Shown: positions 1-8,819 of the stretch, piece by piece | Layout: each line of letters begins with the position of its first letter | How positions within the stretch are numbered: position 1 is the stretch's first letter | NCBI RefSeq assembly: GCF_014836645.1 | Contig: NZ_JACSQM010000005.1 | Span: 1 to 64,000, forward strand | Direction of reading: 5' to 3' | From: Fictibacillus norfolkensis | GTDB taxonomy: Bacteria; Bacillota; Bacilli; Bacillales; Fictibacillaceae | DNA length: 64,000 nucleotides | Position numbers and translations under genes: made by a program | Notes under the pieces: model-generated | The model's input: the letters and a program-made list of their open reading frames with translations, nothing else | Databases searched by the model: none | Told to the model about the DNA's origin: nothing

Positions 1-77
1 GCCCTAAAGAATATAGAGCTGAAGCCGCTTAGCTGGTTTTTATTATTTTCACTGTCTACTTGACAGGGTGCAGTTCA
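1..77 (+). mobile_element. Right end of an IS3-family (IS150-like) insertion sequence
   Basis: The first 32 bases read in frame as PKEYRAEAA followed by TAG. This matches the usual C-terminus of IS150-group OrfB transposases, where a '...SPxEYRxxAA' tail is common (established pattern, recalled and not searched). About 45 bases later comes a terminal-repeat-like end that reads TGAACTGCACCC on the minus strand and finishes in CA at base 77. IS150-type ends carry a similar TGnACTGCACCC sequence. The rest of the element lies left of the window. It sits 16 bases beyond the cheR stop codon and convergent with it, so cheR itself is intact. Confidence 0.7.
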
Positions 78-93
78 CCCCTTCATCCTGCTT

Positions 94-948
94 TTATTTT
101 TTTTGATAGATTTTCACCTGTTCCGCAAAGTCTGCATACTTTTGTGCACAGTCAGCAAATTGAATGGATTCTTTATCACCAAGGCCAAGGAAACCATTCG
201 GGCTGAGGCTATCGTAAAACAGCTCATGCACTTGATTTTGCAGAGCAGCTGTAAAGTAGATCAAAACATTTCGGCAAAGAATCACGTGAAATTCATTGAA
301 CGAATGATCCGTCACAAGGTTATGCTGCAGAAAGCTGATTCGTTTTAACAACGAGGGCTTTAAATAAGCAAAGTGACCGTCTGTCGTATAGTACTCAGAA
401 AATGCTTGAGTCCCCCCAGCCGCCATATAGTTCTTCGTGTACGTCCTCATCTTGCTCAGCGGCAGAATGCCTGAACGCGCTTTGTTCAGCACGGGTTCGT
501 TCATGTCTGTCGCATAAAATTTCGTCTTATGACTTAAGCCTTCTTCTTCCATCAAAATAGCCATCGAATATACTTCTTCACCCGTGGCACATCCTGCGTG
601 CCAAATGCGAATCTCCGGTAGATCTCTCAACTCGGGAATCACCTTTTTACGAAATGAACGGAAAAACTCCGGGTTACGAAACATCTCCGTTACGTTGATC
701 GAAAAGTCATTGAGCAGCGTCGTCATAAAAGCTGGTTCGTGCAGAACTTTTTCCAGCACTCCAGTGATCGTTCGAATCTGTTCAAGCTGCATGCGATTGT
801 GTACACGTCTATGGATGGACGACCGCATATACTGGCGAAAATCAAATCCAGATATGCGGTACAATCCTTCTAACAACAGATCCATCTCGAGTGTTTCCGT
901 TATGCTATTTTCCTGGTTGTCATCGTTGTTCCATAAAAAATCCTTCAT
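94..948 (-). CDS. CheR-type protein-glutamate O-methyltransferase
   Basis: A 284-residue SAM-dependent methyltransferase of the CheR family, which methylates glutamates on chemoreceptor-like signalling domains. A short N-terminal helical region (about residues 20-90) precedes the methyltransferase fold. The SAM-binding motif HAGCATGEEVYS is near residue 117, and the family's ILCRNVLIYF segment is near residue 225. The start is supported by a GTGAGGA ribosome binding site that overlaps the stop of the upstream kinase gene, 13 bases away, so the two genes are probably translationally coupled. There are no chemotaxis receptor, cheA or cheW genes nearby. It therefore probably works with the adjacent hybrid kinase in a sensory module and not in flagellar chemotaxis. 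No CheB partner is visible; one may have lain where the insertion sequence now is. Confidence 0.9.
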   Translation of the reverse strand: MKDFLWNNDDNQENSITETLEMDLLLEGLYRISGFDFRQYMRSSIHRRVHNRMQLEQIRTITGVLEKVLHEPAFMTTLLNDFSINVTEMFRNPEFFRSFRKKVIPELRDLPEIRIWHAGCATGEEVYSMAILMEEEGLSHKTKFYATDMNEPVLNKARSGILPLSKMRTYTKNYMAAGGTQAFSEYYTTDGHFAYLKPSLLKRISFLQHNLVTDHSFNEFHVILCRNVLIYFTAALQNQVHELFYDSLSPNGFLGLGDKESIQFADCAQKYADFAEQVKIYQKK

Positions 949-961
949 CAGTGGTCGATCC

Positions 962-3718
962 TCACTTTGTCATCCAAACGTGCATCACAGAAAAGAGCTG
1001 TTCGAGCTTCAACGGCTTGCTGATATAATCAGAAGCCCCTGCTTCAAGACACTTTTCACGGTCGTTCTTCATCGCTTTTGCCGTTAACGCAATGATTGGC
1101 AGGTCCTTGTGTTCACCGGTTCCTCGAATGCGCTGCATCGTTTCATAGCCATCCATCTCTGGCATCATAATATCCATCAAGATCAGGTCTATATTCTTGT
1201 TCGCATCAAGAACGTCTAGACACTCCATACCGTTATTGGCGATCAGAATGTTCATTCCTTTTTGTTCAAGAGCTGTTTTTAGCGCAAAAATATTTCGATT
1301 ATCATCATCTGTGATCAATACCGTTTTACCGTAGAATACGTTCTCTTCATCAACAGAGATCGGTGGTTGTTCTACCTCAGGCTCTGCCGGTACGATTTTA
1401 GCTGTTATCGGCGGCTCAATGTCAGCTACAGGGTTGCTGGACTGCTCAAGTGCAGTTGCCACTTCAGCTGATGCGCCAAGGAACGTTTGAACAGAAACAT
1501 TTTCATCCGAGATGCTTGGAATCAGAAGTTTAAAGGTACTTCCTTTTCCTTCTTCACTTTGCAGCTGCAATCTTCCACCTAAAAGCTTCGCAAACTCACT
1601 GCTAATTGATAACCCAAGGCCTGTTCCGCCAAATTTACGAATCGTTGCACCATCACCTTGCTGGAAAGCTTGGAAAATGAGTTCGTGCTTCTCTTTCGGT
1701 ATGCCGATTCCCGTATCTTTAATCGCCACTTCTAACCAATAATCAACACCATTGTAGAATACATCTGTCTGAACCTTTTTCACGCTAACAGATACAGATC
1801 CTTTTTCCGTAAACTTAAACGCGTTGGACAGCAGGTTTTTAATGATCTGCTGAAAACGTTTTTCGTCTGTTTGTAAAAGTGGTGGTACGTCAGGAGCCAT
1901 ATTGATCGTGAAATTAAGATTCTTTTGATCCGCGATATGAGTAAAGTTTCTTTCCAGGTTAGATGGGAACTCACTGAGGTTCACCTCACTAAGCATGATC
2001 TCCAGTTTCCCTGCTTCTACCTTCGAAAGATCTAAAATATCGTTTATCAGGTTCAGAAGGTCTTGTCCGGATGAATGAATGACTCTTGCAAATTCTAATT
2101 CTTCGTTCGTAAGTGTTTGGTTGCCATTTTCAGCAAGCATCTCAGAAAGGATCAAGATACTGTTAAGCGGCGTTCTCAGTTCATGAGACATATTCGCCAA
2201 AAACTCTGATTTATATTTAGATCCTGTTTCTAACTGCTTCGCCTTATCTTCTAGATCCTTCTTCGCGATCTCAAGTGCCTTCGATTTTTCCTCAGCATCT
2301 TGTGAACGAGACTCCAGTTGCTCGTTGATCATCTGCAGTTCTTCCGATTGCATCTGCAATTCTTCAGATTGCGTTTGAAGCTCTTCAGATTGCGCCTGTA
2401 ATTCTTCAGTCATCGCTTGTGATTCAGATAGAAGTCTTGCAATCTCCATTCGATCGATCACTCGGTTGATCGTGAGTCCGAATGTTTCTAGCACTTTTTC
2501 AATAAATGCAATGTGCTGCTTGCTGTAAATCGTTAGGCTCGCAAGCTCAATTACTGCCACAATTTCATCTTCATGTACGATCGGCGCGATCAAGATGCTG
2601 TTTGGTTTTGTTTCACCTAGACCAGAAGAAATGAGCGTATAGTTTCCATCGATCTTCTCGATCACTTGAACTCGTTTTTCCAATGCACATTGGCCGATGA
2701 GACCTTGTCCTAACTTAAAGCTAGCTCGTCCTACATCTGCATCAGTGTCCGCGAATGCTCCTTTTTTAACAAAACGAACATTCTCGTCTTTGCCCTCTTT
2801 AATATAAAAAGCACCGTAAGACGATTCCGTGATCTGTGCGGTTGCCGAAAGGAAAATCTCCGCTAACGTTTCAAGCGATGAAACGCCTTGGTTCTTGCTC
2901 ACAACATCCGTTACACTTCGCTGCAGCCAGTCGCGTTCTTCAAAAGAGTTCAACAGTTCGTTCGTCGCTTCTCCTAAGTCTCGGATCTCATCGTTAGATT
3001 TTACATGAATACGGCTGCTTAAGTTTCCGCCTGTTGTCATGGCACGAATTGTCTCGACTACTGCTGTAATCGTCTTAATGATCGAACCGGAAATAATCCA
3101 GGCAAGCGTAATGGATGCGATAATAACGAATGCGAGCAAACTAAAAAGACCGATCTCTAAGTATCGATTCTGGTCGTTCAGATTATCTGCTCGTTGTTCT
3201 GTAAGTGCCTTTTCTTTCGTTCTAAAAGACTCGAATTGCTGAAGCACTTGCTCTGTCTTTTCTTTCCCTGGATCTAGTCTAAGAAATTCAGTGATACCCT
3301 CCGTATCGTTCTGCTGCTTCATTTTAATAGGCGGGTCTCCCGCAACTGTGATCCATTCTTTAATGTTTTCGTTAATCGTTGCAGCGTTTTTTTGCTGATT
3401 CGGATTATCAGATAGAAGTTCGTTCAGTGTGTTGAAGTCCTTCGTCCATTTTGAACGAGCTTCATCATAAAGCTGAAGATAGCTCTCATCTCCTGAGATC
3501 AGATAACCCCTTTTGGTCGTTTCCATCGTTAGCAAATCTTTTTCAATCTGACTCGTAAGATCCCTGACCGCGATATCATGCTGAATGACAAAGTTTCTCT
3601 CACTCTTCATGTTATCCAGCTGATTGGTCACCGCAAGAATAGCAGCAATTAAACAGACAATGATGACAATGTAGCCAGTAATGATTTTCTGGCGAATACC
3701 GAATCTAAAATTATTCAT
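962..3718 (-). CDS. Hybrid sensor histidine kinase (CHASE3-HAMP-GAF-HisKA-HATPase-REC)
   Basis: A 918-residue membrane kinase. An N-terminal transmembrane helix, a CHASE3-like extracytoplasmic region (about 35-185) and a second helix (about 190-212) are followed by HAMP (about 213-265) and GAF (about 275-425). A coiled coil then contains four nearly identical SEELQ repeats (about 430-470). The kinase core has the phosphoacceptor motif SHELRTPLN (His near 511) and ATP-binding motifs DTGIGIP and [10 protein letters not shown]-terminal receiver domain has [13 protein letters not shown], with the phosphorylatable Asp near 847. It is the first gene of a two-gene unit with cheR. Hybrid kinase plus CheR modules are known in Bacillaceae and proteobacteria, usually of unknown stimulus. 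No DNA-binding response regulator lies nearby. Confidence 0.93.
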   Translation of the reverse strand: MNNFRFGIRQKIITGYIVIIVCLIAAILAVTNQLDNMKSERNFVIQHDIAVRDLTSQIEKDLLTMETTKRGYLISGDESYLQLYDEARSKWTKDFNTLNELLSDNPNQQKNAATINENIKEWITVAGDPPIKMKQQNDTEGITEFLRLDPGKEKTEQVLQQFESFRTKEKALTEQRADNLNDQNRYLEIGLFSLLAFVIIASITLAWIISGSIIKTITAVVETIRAMTTGGNLSSRIHVKSNDEIRDLGEATNELLNSFEERDWLQRSVTDVVSKNQGVSSLETLAEIFLSATAQITESSYGAFYIKEGKDENVRFVKKGAFADTDADVGRASFKLGQGLIGQCALEKRVQVIEKIDGNYTLISSGLGETKPNSILIAPIVHEDEIVAVIELASLTIYSKQHIAFIEKVLETFGLTINRVIDRMEIARLLSESQAMTEELQAQSEELQTQSEELQMQSEELQMINEQLESRSQDAEEKSKALEIAKKDLEDKAKQLETGSKYKSEFLANMSHELRTPLNSILILSEMLAENGNQTLTNEELEFARVIHSSGQDLLNLINDILDLSKVEAGKLEIMLSEVNLSEFPSNLERNFTHIADQKNLNFTINMAPDVPPLLQTDEKRFQQIIKNLLSNAFKFTEKGSVSVSVKKVQTDVFYNGVDYWLEVAIKDTGIGIPKEKHELIFQAFQQGDGATIRKFGGTGLGLSISSEFAKLLGGRLQLQSEEGKGSTFKLLIPSISDENVSVQTFLGASAEVATALEQSSNPVADIEPPITAKIVPAEPEVEQPPISVDEENVFYGKTVLITDDDNRNIFALKTALEQKGMNILIANNGMECLDVLDANKNIDLILMDIMMPEMDGYETMQRIRGTGEHKDLPIIALTAKAMKNDREKCLEAGASDYISKPLKLEQLFSVMHVWMTK

Positions 3719-3863
3719 CCCCTATATTCCTGCCTTTTTATAAAAAATGTTTTTATGCCTAATTATACTGTTAATTGTGAGATAAAGGTAGTAATGAAGA
3801 CCGTGGAATGTGTTGGAAACAGAAAAAACTAATTCTTTTTTACTGAGATCTAGTTTTAATCGT

Positions 3864-4466
3864 TTAGTTTTTGTGTTGCAGTTTGTCTTTGTAATGAAGG
3901 GCGGATAGTAGTTTCAGTCCCCCTAATGTATTGATTTGCTCTTCAAGGATAGAGAGGGCTTCGCTTTTGTTGCCGTTTCGCCGCAGTTCTTCCACTGTTA
4001 ACCACGTCACATAATGAGGGTCTTTTAGCTGGTTTTTATGTTGCTCATAATCTTTTTGTCTGCCTTCTTCCATCGCGACGATCGCGGCATAATAATGAGT
4101 CAGATTACTTTTTTTCATGGTTTGTAGAAGCCCCTTCACATCTTCCCATCTTTCTTGTTGTGTGAATAGCATGATCTCGGCGTATTTCCTTGCCTGAGTC
4201 TGTTTGATTTTCGTGAGTCTCATTTCAGCTTCACTTTCCTCTTCATATAAGAAGGCATATAAAAAGCGATGGTACGACTGTTTTGATTTAAGTAAGTACC
4301 TCTTTACTTTTTCTGCATCTTTTTGCCATAGTAACGGATAGAAAAGTGCTAAAGATGAACTTGCTACAAATAATATCAACAGCGTGACGAACATCCACGT
4401 TTGTGCACCAAGTACTGAGAGTGTGAATGATAGGATGAATAGTATGAGGTAGAGAATCCAGATCAT
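3864..4466 (-). CDS. Membrane-anchored protein with helical cytoplasmic domain
   Basis: A 200-residue protein that I do not recognise. Two hydrophobic helices at about residues 2-20 and 25-46 form an N-terminal anchor. The rest is charged and helical, with TPR-like spacing around residues 70-190 (for example YAEIMLFTQQERWEDVKGLL). The start is supported by an AAAGGAA site 8-9 bases upstream. It is followed by the hybrid-kinase gene on the same strand after 145 bases, and preceded by the phased repeat array and the pxpA terminator. It is therefore probably its own transcription unit. Function unknown; a scaffold or regulatory membrane protein is possible. Confidence 0.7.
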   Translation of the reverse strand: MIWILYLILFILSFTLSVLGAQTWMFVTLLILFVASSSLALFYPLLWQKDAEKVKRYLLKSKQSYHRFLYAFLYEEESEAEMRLTKIKQTQARKYAEIMLFTQQERWEDVKGLLQTMKKSNLTHYYAAIVAMEEGRQKDYEQHKNQLKDPHYVTWLTVEELRRNGNKSEALSILEEQINTLGGLKLLSALHYKDKLQHKN

Positions 4467-4524
4467 AGGTTTGTTTCCTTTCTATATAGACATTTCCAGG
4501 TTTTATTATGACATGTGCGTAGAG

Positions 4525-4682
4525 TTTACGGTACGTGTTTTTATATTTGTTACACGTTCGCACACTTTTTGGTTGAATACGCACATTTAATGAACGACTT
4601 CACTCTTTTCGACATCACTTACGCTCAAAACAACACATGTTACGCACATTTCTAACCACACTTCGCACACCGTATAAAAAAA
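4525..4682. repeat. Phased 21-bp repeat array A with 36-bp leader
   Basis: A 36-bp leader (4525-4560; begins TTTACGGTACGTG and ends TTACACGTTCG) contains the inverted repeat ACGTGT/ACACGT. It runs into six units whose 8-base cores start at 4557, 4578, 4599, 4620, 4641 and 4662, a period of exactly 21. Core consensus is TWCGCACA (copies TTCGCACA, TACGCACA, TTCACTCT, TACGCTCA, TACGCACA, TTCGCACA); the other 13 bases of each unit vary. The leader recurs at 11617 and 31105. On the minus strand the units read as heptapeptides that run into ERVTNIKTRTV, but unit 3 has an in-frame TAA. The array lies between the pxpA terminator and the next minus-strand gene. Confidence 0.85.
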
Positions 4683-4719
4683 GGTTCAAGATACGCTACA
4701 TAAGCACATCTCGAACCGG
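4675..4719 (-). terminator. Intrinsic terminator of pxpA
   Basis: On the minus strand GGTTCGAGAT pairs with ATCTTGAACC (10 bp with one G-U) around a 15-base loop and is followed by seven T. It begins 15 bases after the pxpA stop codon. Confidence 0.85.
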
Positions 4720-4734
4720 CGGTTACAACTTATT

Positions 4735-5502
4735 TTATAGACTTTCTCCGATTTTACGAACAGAAATCCCTGAATCCTCTAACGTTTGTCTGATTTTCTT
4801 CGCAAAACTTAACGCATGCGCACCATCTCCGTGGATGCAAACCGTATCTGCTTTAATATCAACGTCAACATCTTGCTGCGTCATCACTTTTCCCTCTTTT
4901 GCCATACGAATCACTTGTGCGACAGCCGCATCATCATCCGTAATTACCGCATGTGGCAGCTTGCGTGAAGTAAGCGTGCGATCTTGCTGATACGTACGAT
5001 CAGCGAAAACCTCAGATGCTGTGCGCAAGCCGATCTTTTCACCTGCTTGAACAAGTTCACTGCCTGCAAGTCCAAATAAAATAAGCTCAGGGTTCACTTT
5101 ATAAACCGCTTCGGCAATCGCTTCAGACAGTTCACGATTCACCGCTGCCATGTTATAAAGCGCACCATGCGGTTTCACGTGTTGAATCGTTCCGCCTTCA
5201 GCCTGTACGAATCCCCACAATGAGCCGATCTGATAAACAACCATCTCATACGCTTCTTGAGCAGAGATGTCGATGTTTCGACGGCCGAATCCTGCTAGAT
5301 CAGGCAATCCTGGGTGAACGCCGATGCCAACTTCATGCTCTAATGCTAATTTTACCGTTTTCCTCATCGTAGCAGGATCTCCTGCATGAAAACCGCATGC
5401 GATGTTTGCTGACGTTATGTATTTTAAAATCTCTTCGTCTGTTCCAAGTTTGTACGCGCCAAAACTCTCGCCCATATCGCAGTTAATGTCAATAATACTC
5501 AT
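4735..5502 (-). CDS. pxpA: 5-oxoprolinase subunit A (LamB/YcsF family)
   Basis: A 255-residue LamB/YcsF family protein. In Bacillus PxpA works with PxpB and PxpC in ATP-dependent cleavage of 5-oxoproline to glutamate. The N-terminus carries the family hallmark [17 protein letters not shown], followed by [21 protein letters not shown] and VKPHGALYN; length is normal for the family. An AGGAGGT site 6 bases before the ATG fixes the start. The gene stands alone with its own terminator. The pxpB and pxpC partners that usually sit beside it are not in this window, so they must be elsewhere or missing. Confidence 0.93.
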   Translation of the reverse strand: MSIIDINCDMGESFGAYKLGTDEEILKYITSANIACGFHAGDPATMRKTVKLALEHEVGIGVHPGLPDLAGFGRRNIDISAQEAYEMVVYQIGSLWGFVQAEGGTIQHVKPHGALYNMAAVNRELSEAIAEAVYKVNPELILFGLAGSELVQAGEKIGLRTASEVFADRTYQQDRTLTSRKLPHAVITDDDAAVAQVIRMAKEGKVMTQQDVDVDIKADTVCIHGDGAHALSFAKKIRQTLEDSGISVRKIGESL

Positions 5503-5608
5503 GAAAAGACCTCCTACTTTTTAATCAGTTGTTTAATTTACACCAACTGTACGATAAGTTTTATATATTGTAAAATGTTTAGGAAGACTAATGAAGGAGG
5601 TGAGAAAT

Positions 5609-5884
5609 TTGGAAAAAGTACTGAATGAAATTCTAGTAAAATTACTCAGCATCGATAATAAGGTTTCTGAACTAGATAATAAGGTGAGCAACTTGGATAA
5701 TAAGATGAGTAACCTCGACAATAAGGTGACAAACTTAGAAACTGGCCAACAACAAATTGTAACTAGACTGGATACATTAGAAACAGATGTAAAAGATGTT
5801 AAAGCCACTGTCAGTCGGATCGAAGTTAGCCAAAATGATGATGTGATTGGGTTATTAAAAGTGATGCAAAAACAAAAGCATTAA
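5609..5884 (+). CDS. Small coiled-coil protein with heptad repeats
   Basis: About 91 residues, almost wholly coiled coil. Four near-identical heptads of the type LDNKVSN occupy about residues 15-45, and further heptads follow (LDTLETDVKDVKATVSRIEVS). An upstream in-frame ATG exists at 5591, but a near-perfect AAGGAGGTGA site (5594-5603) lies just downstream of it. The TTG at 5609 is therefore the likely start. TTTACA (5537-5542) with TTTATA 17 bases on is a possible promoter. Such short coiled-coil proteins are common in Bacillaceae and have no assigned role. The 21-bp periodicity here is in coding sequence and reflects heptads, unlike the intergenic arrays. Confidence 0.7.
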   Translation: MEKVLNEILVKLLSIDNKVSELDNKVSNLDNKMSNLDNKVTNLETGQQQIVTRLDTLETDVKDVKATVSRIEVSQNDDVIGLLKVMQKQKH

Positions 5885-5966
5885 CTTCATGTCGTGTAAA
5901 TCACTTCAGAAAAAGTCCTCGATTGTACAATTAGACCTTCAAAACTCTTAAATCCTAAAAAACGGA

Positions 5967-5998
5967 AAGCCCCTTGAGAGCAAGGGGCTAATTTATTT
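5967..5998. terminator. Bidirectional terminator containing the glycerate kinase stop codon
   Basis: AGCCCCTT and AAGGGGCT form an 8-bp stem with a 6-base loop. The plus strand then has TAATTTATTTT and the minus strand TTTCCGTTTTTT. It lies between two convergent genes, and the minus-strand TAG stop codon of glycerate kinase (5988-5990) is inside the stem. Confidence 0.8.
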
Positions 5999-7130
5999 TC
6001 AAATGAATCAAACGCGCAATATTTTCCGCTGTTTTTTCCACATTTTGAGCTCCATGCAGCAACGCTTCCTCTAACGTCACCACACCGTTCATTACGCTAA
6101 AAACAGCATCAATTCCGTGATCGTACACCGCCTCATAATCAGGACCGATGCTGCCTGCAATGGCAACAACGGGTACACCGTCCACAACAGCCTTCGCTCG
6201 TTTCGCTACACCAACTGGTGCTTTCCCATGAATTGTTTGAGAATCGATTCGGCCCTCTCCAACAATCACGAGATCCGCGTCCTGAACCGCATCTTCAAAA
6301 TGGATTACATCAAGCACAAGATCAATTCCGCTCTGCAGGTTTCCATCTAAAAATGCCACAACTCCAGCACCAAGGCCGCCAGCAGCGCCAGCGCCTGGCA
6401 ACTCATCTACTGCGACACCAAGATTTCGCTCCACCACTTCAGCGTATCGTTTTAAACTTTCATCTAAAATACCTACCATCTCAGGCGTCGCACCTTTTTG
6501 CGGTCCAAAAACTGCCGATGCCCCGTCCGGTCCCGTTAACGGATTTGTTACATCACACGCAACATCCACTTTCACCGACTGCAGTCTAGCATCCAGCCCA
6601 GACACATCAATGGTCAAAAGTTCACGAAGCGCTTCACCACCAGCAGGCAATTCCTCACCGTTCACATTCAAAAACTTTACACCGAGTGCAGACGCCATGC
6701 CAGCACCGCCGTCGTTTGTTGCAGATCCACCAAGACCGAGCACGATCCGCTCCACTCCTCGATTCAGAGCGTCTAAAATCAGTTCACCTGTTCCGTGTGT
6801 TGTTGTCACACAAGGATTCCGCATCTCTCTCGGAACAAGATGAAGTCCGGAAGCGGCAGCCATCTCGATCACTGCCGTCTTTCCATCACCTGTTACGCCG
6901 TAATACGCATCTACTTTTTCACCGAGCGGACCTGTTGCCTCCACTTCGACCATCTCGCCGCCTGTCGCATCAACAACCGATGTAACCGTTCCTTCTCCAC
7001 CGTCGCCAACAGGCACATGCACATAATCTGCGTGAGGAAACGTTTTTTTGAAACCAGCTTCCACTGCTCTACAGACCTGAGCTGCTGTCATACTTTCTTT
7101 GAATGAATCAGGAGCGATGACAATCTTCAT
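5988..7130 (-). CDS. Glycerate kinase (GlxK/GarK type)
   Basis: A 380-residue glycerate kinase type-1 family protein that phosphorylates D-glycerate with ATP; the phosphorylated product enters lower glycolysis. Visible family segments are MKIVIAPDSFKESMTA at the N-terminus, VPVGDGGEGTV near residue 40, GLGGSATNDGGAGMASALG near 133 and VIVGEGRIDSQT near 290. It is the last gene of the mannosidase/phosphorylase operon, 15 bases after the GH13 gene, with an AGGTGG site. In this context it would use the glycerate released from glycosyl-glycerates. The product position (2- or 3-phosphoglycerate) cannot be told from sequence alone. Confidence 0.93.
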   Translation of the reverse strand: MKIVIAPDSFKESMTAAQVCRAVEAGFKKTFPHADYVHVPVGDGGEGTVTSVVDATGGEMVEVEATGPLGEKVDAYYGVTGDGKTAVIEMAAASGLHLVPREMRNPCVTTTHGTGELILDALNRGVERIVLGLGGSATNDGGAGMASALGVKFLNVNGEELPAGGEALRELLTIDVSGLDARLQSVKVDVACDVTNPLTGPDGASAVFGPQKGATPEMVGILDESLKRYAEVVERNLGVAVDELPGAGAAGGLGAGVVAFLDGNLQSGIDLVLDVIHFEDAVQDADLVIVGEGRIDSQTIHGKAPVGVAKRAKAVVDGVPVVAIAGSIGPDYEAVYDHGIDAVFSVMNGVVTLEEALLHGAQNVEKTAENIARLIHLKIN

Positions 7131-7145
7131 TCGTGTCCACCTACT

Positions 7146-8819
7146 TTATTTTTTAATCCACATAAACTGATATGGAACGAGTTCAACGGTTCCTTCAACA
7201 GAATTGCCGCTCCACAAGTCCTCGCCACCGAAAGGAAGGTCCACATCGATCAGTTTGTTCGATGCATTCATCACAAACAACACCGTTTCACCTGTTTCTT
7301 CATTTCTGCGAATCAGTGAGAATACCTGCTTCCCAAGATCTAGAATCGACTGTGAAGCAAATGGTGAGAACGCCGTTTCCTGCTGACGCGTACGAATTAA
7401 ACGCTTCAATCCTGTAAACACTTTTTGACGACGAGTAGATGTTTCCAACTCCGAAACGAGTTCATCGTATAGAAACTTCTGTCGATTGATCCGACGGTTG
7501 ATTCCTGACGACTCCAATCCTTCATAATCGTTCCGAGACCCTAACAGTGAATGATAATAGACAGCTGGAACACCCATTACGGAGAACAATACGGAATGTG
7601 CCGCAAGCATTTTTTGCACTTGCATATCTTCACTAGTATCTTCGTCTTTGTTGATGAGCGCGTCCATGTAATTGATGTTCAGCTCATAAGGGGATTCCGT
7701 TCCGTCCGGGTTACTTTTATACGAAACACGACCGCCGTTACTCAACACTTTCTTAGCCAATGAGGAACGTTCTTCTTCTGTTAAGATTCCTTCTGTTGGC
7801 CGCATGCCAATACCGTCATGACTCGCTAAAAAGTTAAAGTACGTAGCCGAATCAGACACCTTTTCAATCGACTTCGCCCAACCGGTCAGCTTACTCGCAT
7901 CATGAGTGGTTAACGTGTGCAATACGAGTGGCGGCAGTGAAAATTGGTACACCATATGCGCTTCATTGTTTCCGTCACCAAAATAGCTGATATTTTCTTT
8001 ATGCGGAACATTCGTCTCAGTGATTAAGAGCGTGTTTAATTGCAATTCTTCTAAAATCTCACGCCACAACTGGATGATGGCATGTGTTTGTGGAAGATGA
8101 ATACATGTTGTACCCGATTCTTTCCACATGAAACCGATCGCGTCTAGACGAATGCTTGTCCCACCGCGGTTCGCATAATTCAGTAAAATATCCGTCATCT
8201 CAAGCAAAGCAGGAAAATGCTTAAAGTTCACATCCACCTGGTCTTCAGAGAATGTTGTCCACGCTGTCTTACCACCTTCGTACTCATGAAAAAGAGGAGA
8301 GGTACGAGGACGAACAACGTTTGAAGCATCGAAACCTTCTTCTTTCGGGGTAAAATAGTTCACATATTCTGCCTCACCCTTCAGATAGCCTTGAAACCAC
8401 TTGCTCGACTTCGACATATGGTTCGCCACAAAATCAAACATTAAACGATAATCGCTTGAGAAACGTTCAATATCCGACCAGTCTCCCAGTTCAGGGTGGA
8501 TCTCACGATAGTCAACAACCGAAAAACCGTCATCAGACGTATAAGGAAACATCGGTAACAAATGTACATCCGTAATCTCATCTGCCGCGTATTCGTTAAT
8601 GAATTTGTTCAGCGTTTTTAACGTTGATTCTCCTTCTTCTTTAATGATGTCGCCATACGTGATCAGATACACATTTTTTTCAGAAAGTGGAGCTGTCTCG
8701 CTCCACTTTTTCTCTTTCCACCCATCAACAAGCTTTACGATCTCATCTTTATAATCAGGCGAAAAATCTTCGCCATAGATTGTTTTTAACAGATTCTCAG
8801 CTTTTTCAGAAAAACTCAT
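7146..8819 (-). CDS. GH13_18 phosphorylase, likely glucosylglycerate phosphorylase
   Basis: A 557-residue GH13 enzyme of the sucrose phosphorylase subfamily. Catalytic landmarks are FDFVANHMS, IRLDAIGF (nucleophile Asp), LLITETNVPH (acid/base Glu) and LASHDGIGMRP (transition-state Asp). The segments MWKESGTTCIHLPQTH and SHDGIGMRP resemble the YcjM/glucosylglycerate phosphorylase branch more than true sucrose phosphorylases (family knowledge, from memory). Its neighbours (a GH38 mannosidase and glycerate kinase) support an alpha-glucosylglycerate substrate giving a glucose 1-phosphate-type product and glycerate. The ATG overlaps the mannosidase stop as TAATG, with an AAGGAG site, so translation is coupled. 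A sucrose-6-phosphate phosphorylase-like specificity remains possible because a PTS feeds the pathway. Confidence 0.85.
   Translation of the reverse strand: MSFSEKAENLLKTIYGEDFSPDYKDEIVKLVDGWKEKKWSETAPLSEKNVYLITYGDIIKEEGESTLKTLNKFINEYAADEITDVHLLPMFPYTSDDGFSVVDYREIHPELGDWSDIERFSSDYRLMFDFVANHMSKSSKWFQGYLKGEAEYVNYFTPKEEGFDASNVVRPRTSPLFHEYEGGKTAWTTFSEDQVDVNFKHFPALLEMTDILLNYANRGGTSIRLDAIGFMWKESGTTCIHLPQTHAIIQLWREILEELQLNTLLITETNVPHKENISYFGDGNNEAHMVYQFSLPPLVLHTLTTHDASKLTGWAKSIEKVSDSATYFNFLASHDGIGMRPTEGILTEEERSSLAKKVLSNGGRVSYKSNPDGTESPYELNINYMDALINKDEDTSEDMQVQKMLAAHSVLFSVMGVPAVYYHSLLGSRNDYEGLESSGINRRINRQKFLYDELVSELETSTRRQKVFTGLKRLIRTRQQETAFSPFASQSILDLGKQVFSLIRRNEETGETVLFVMNASNKLIDVDLPFGGEDLWSGNSVEGTVELVPYQFMWIKK

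Noticed and set aside
4288..4584. Minus-strand frame of 98 codons over the array A leader
   Set aside because: Overlaps the real 200-residue gene and the repeat array; no ribosome binding site. Its coding look comes from the leader sequence.
5656..5745. 21-bp repeats in the coiled-coil gene as another phased array
   Set aside because: Here the period comes from protein heptads (LDNKVSN) in a gene with a good ribosome binding site; it lacks the leader and variable spacers.
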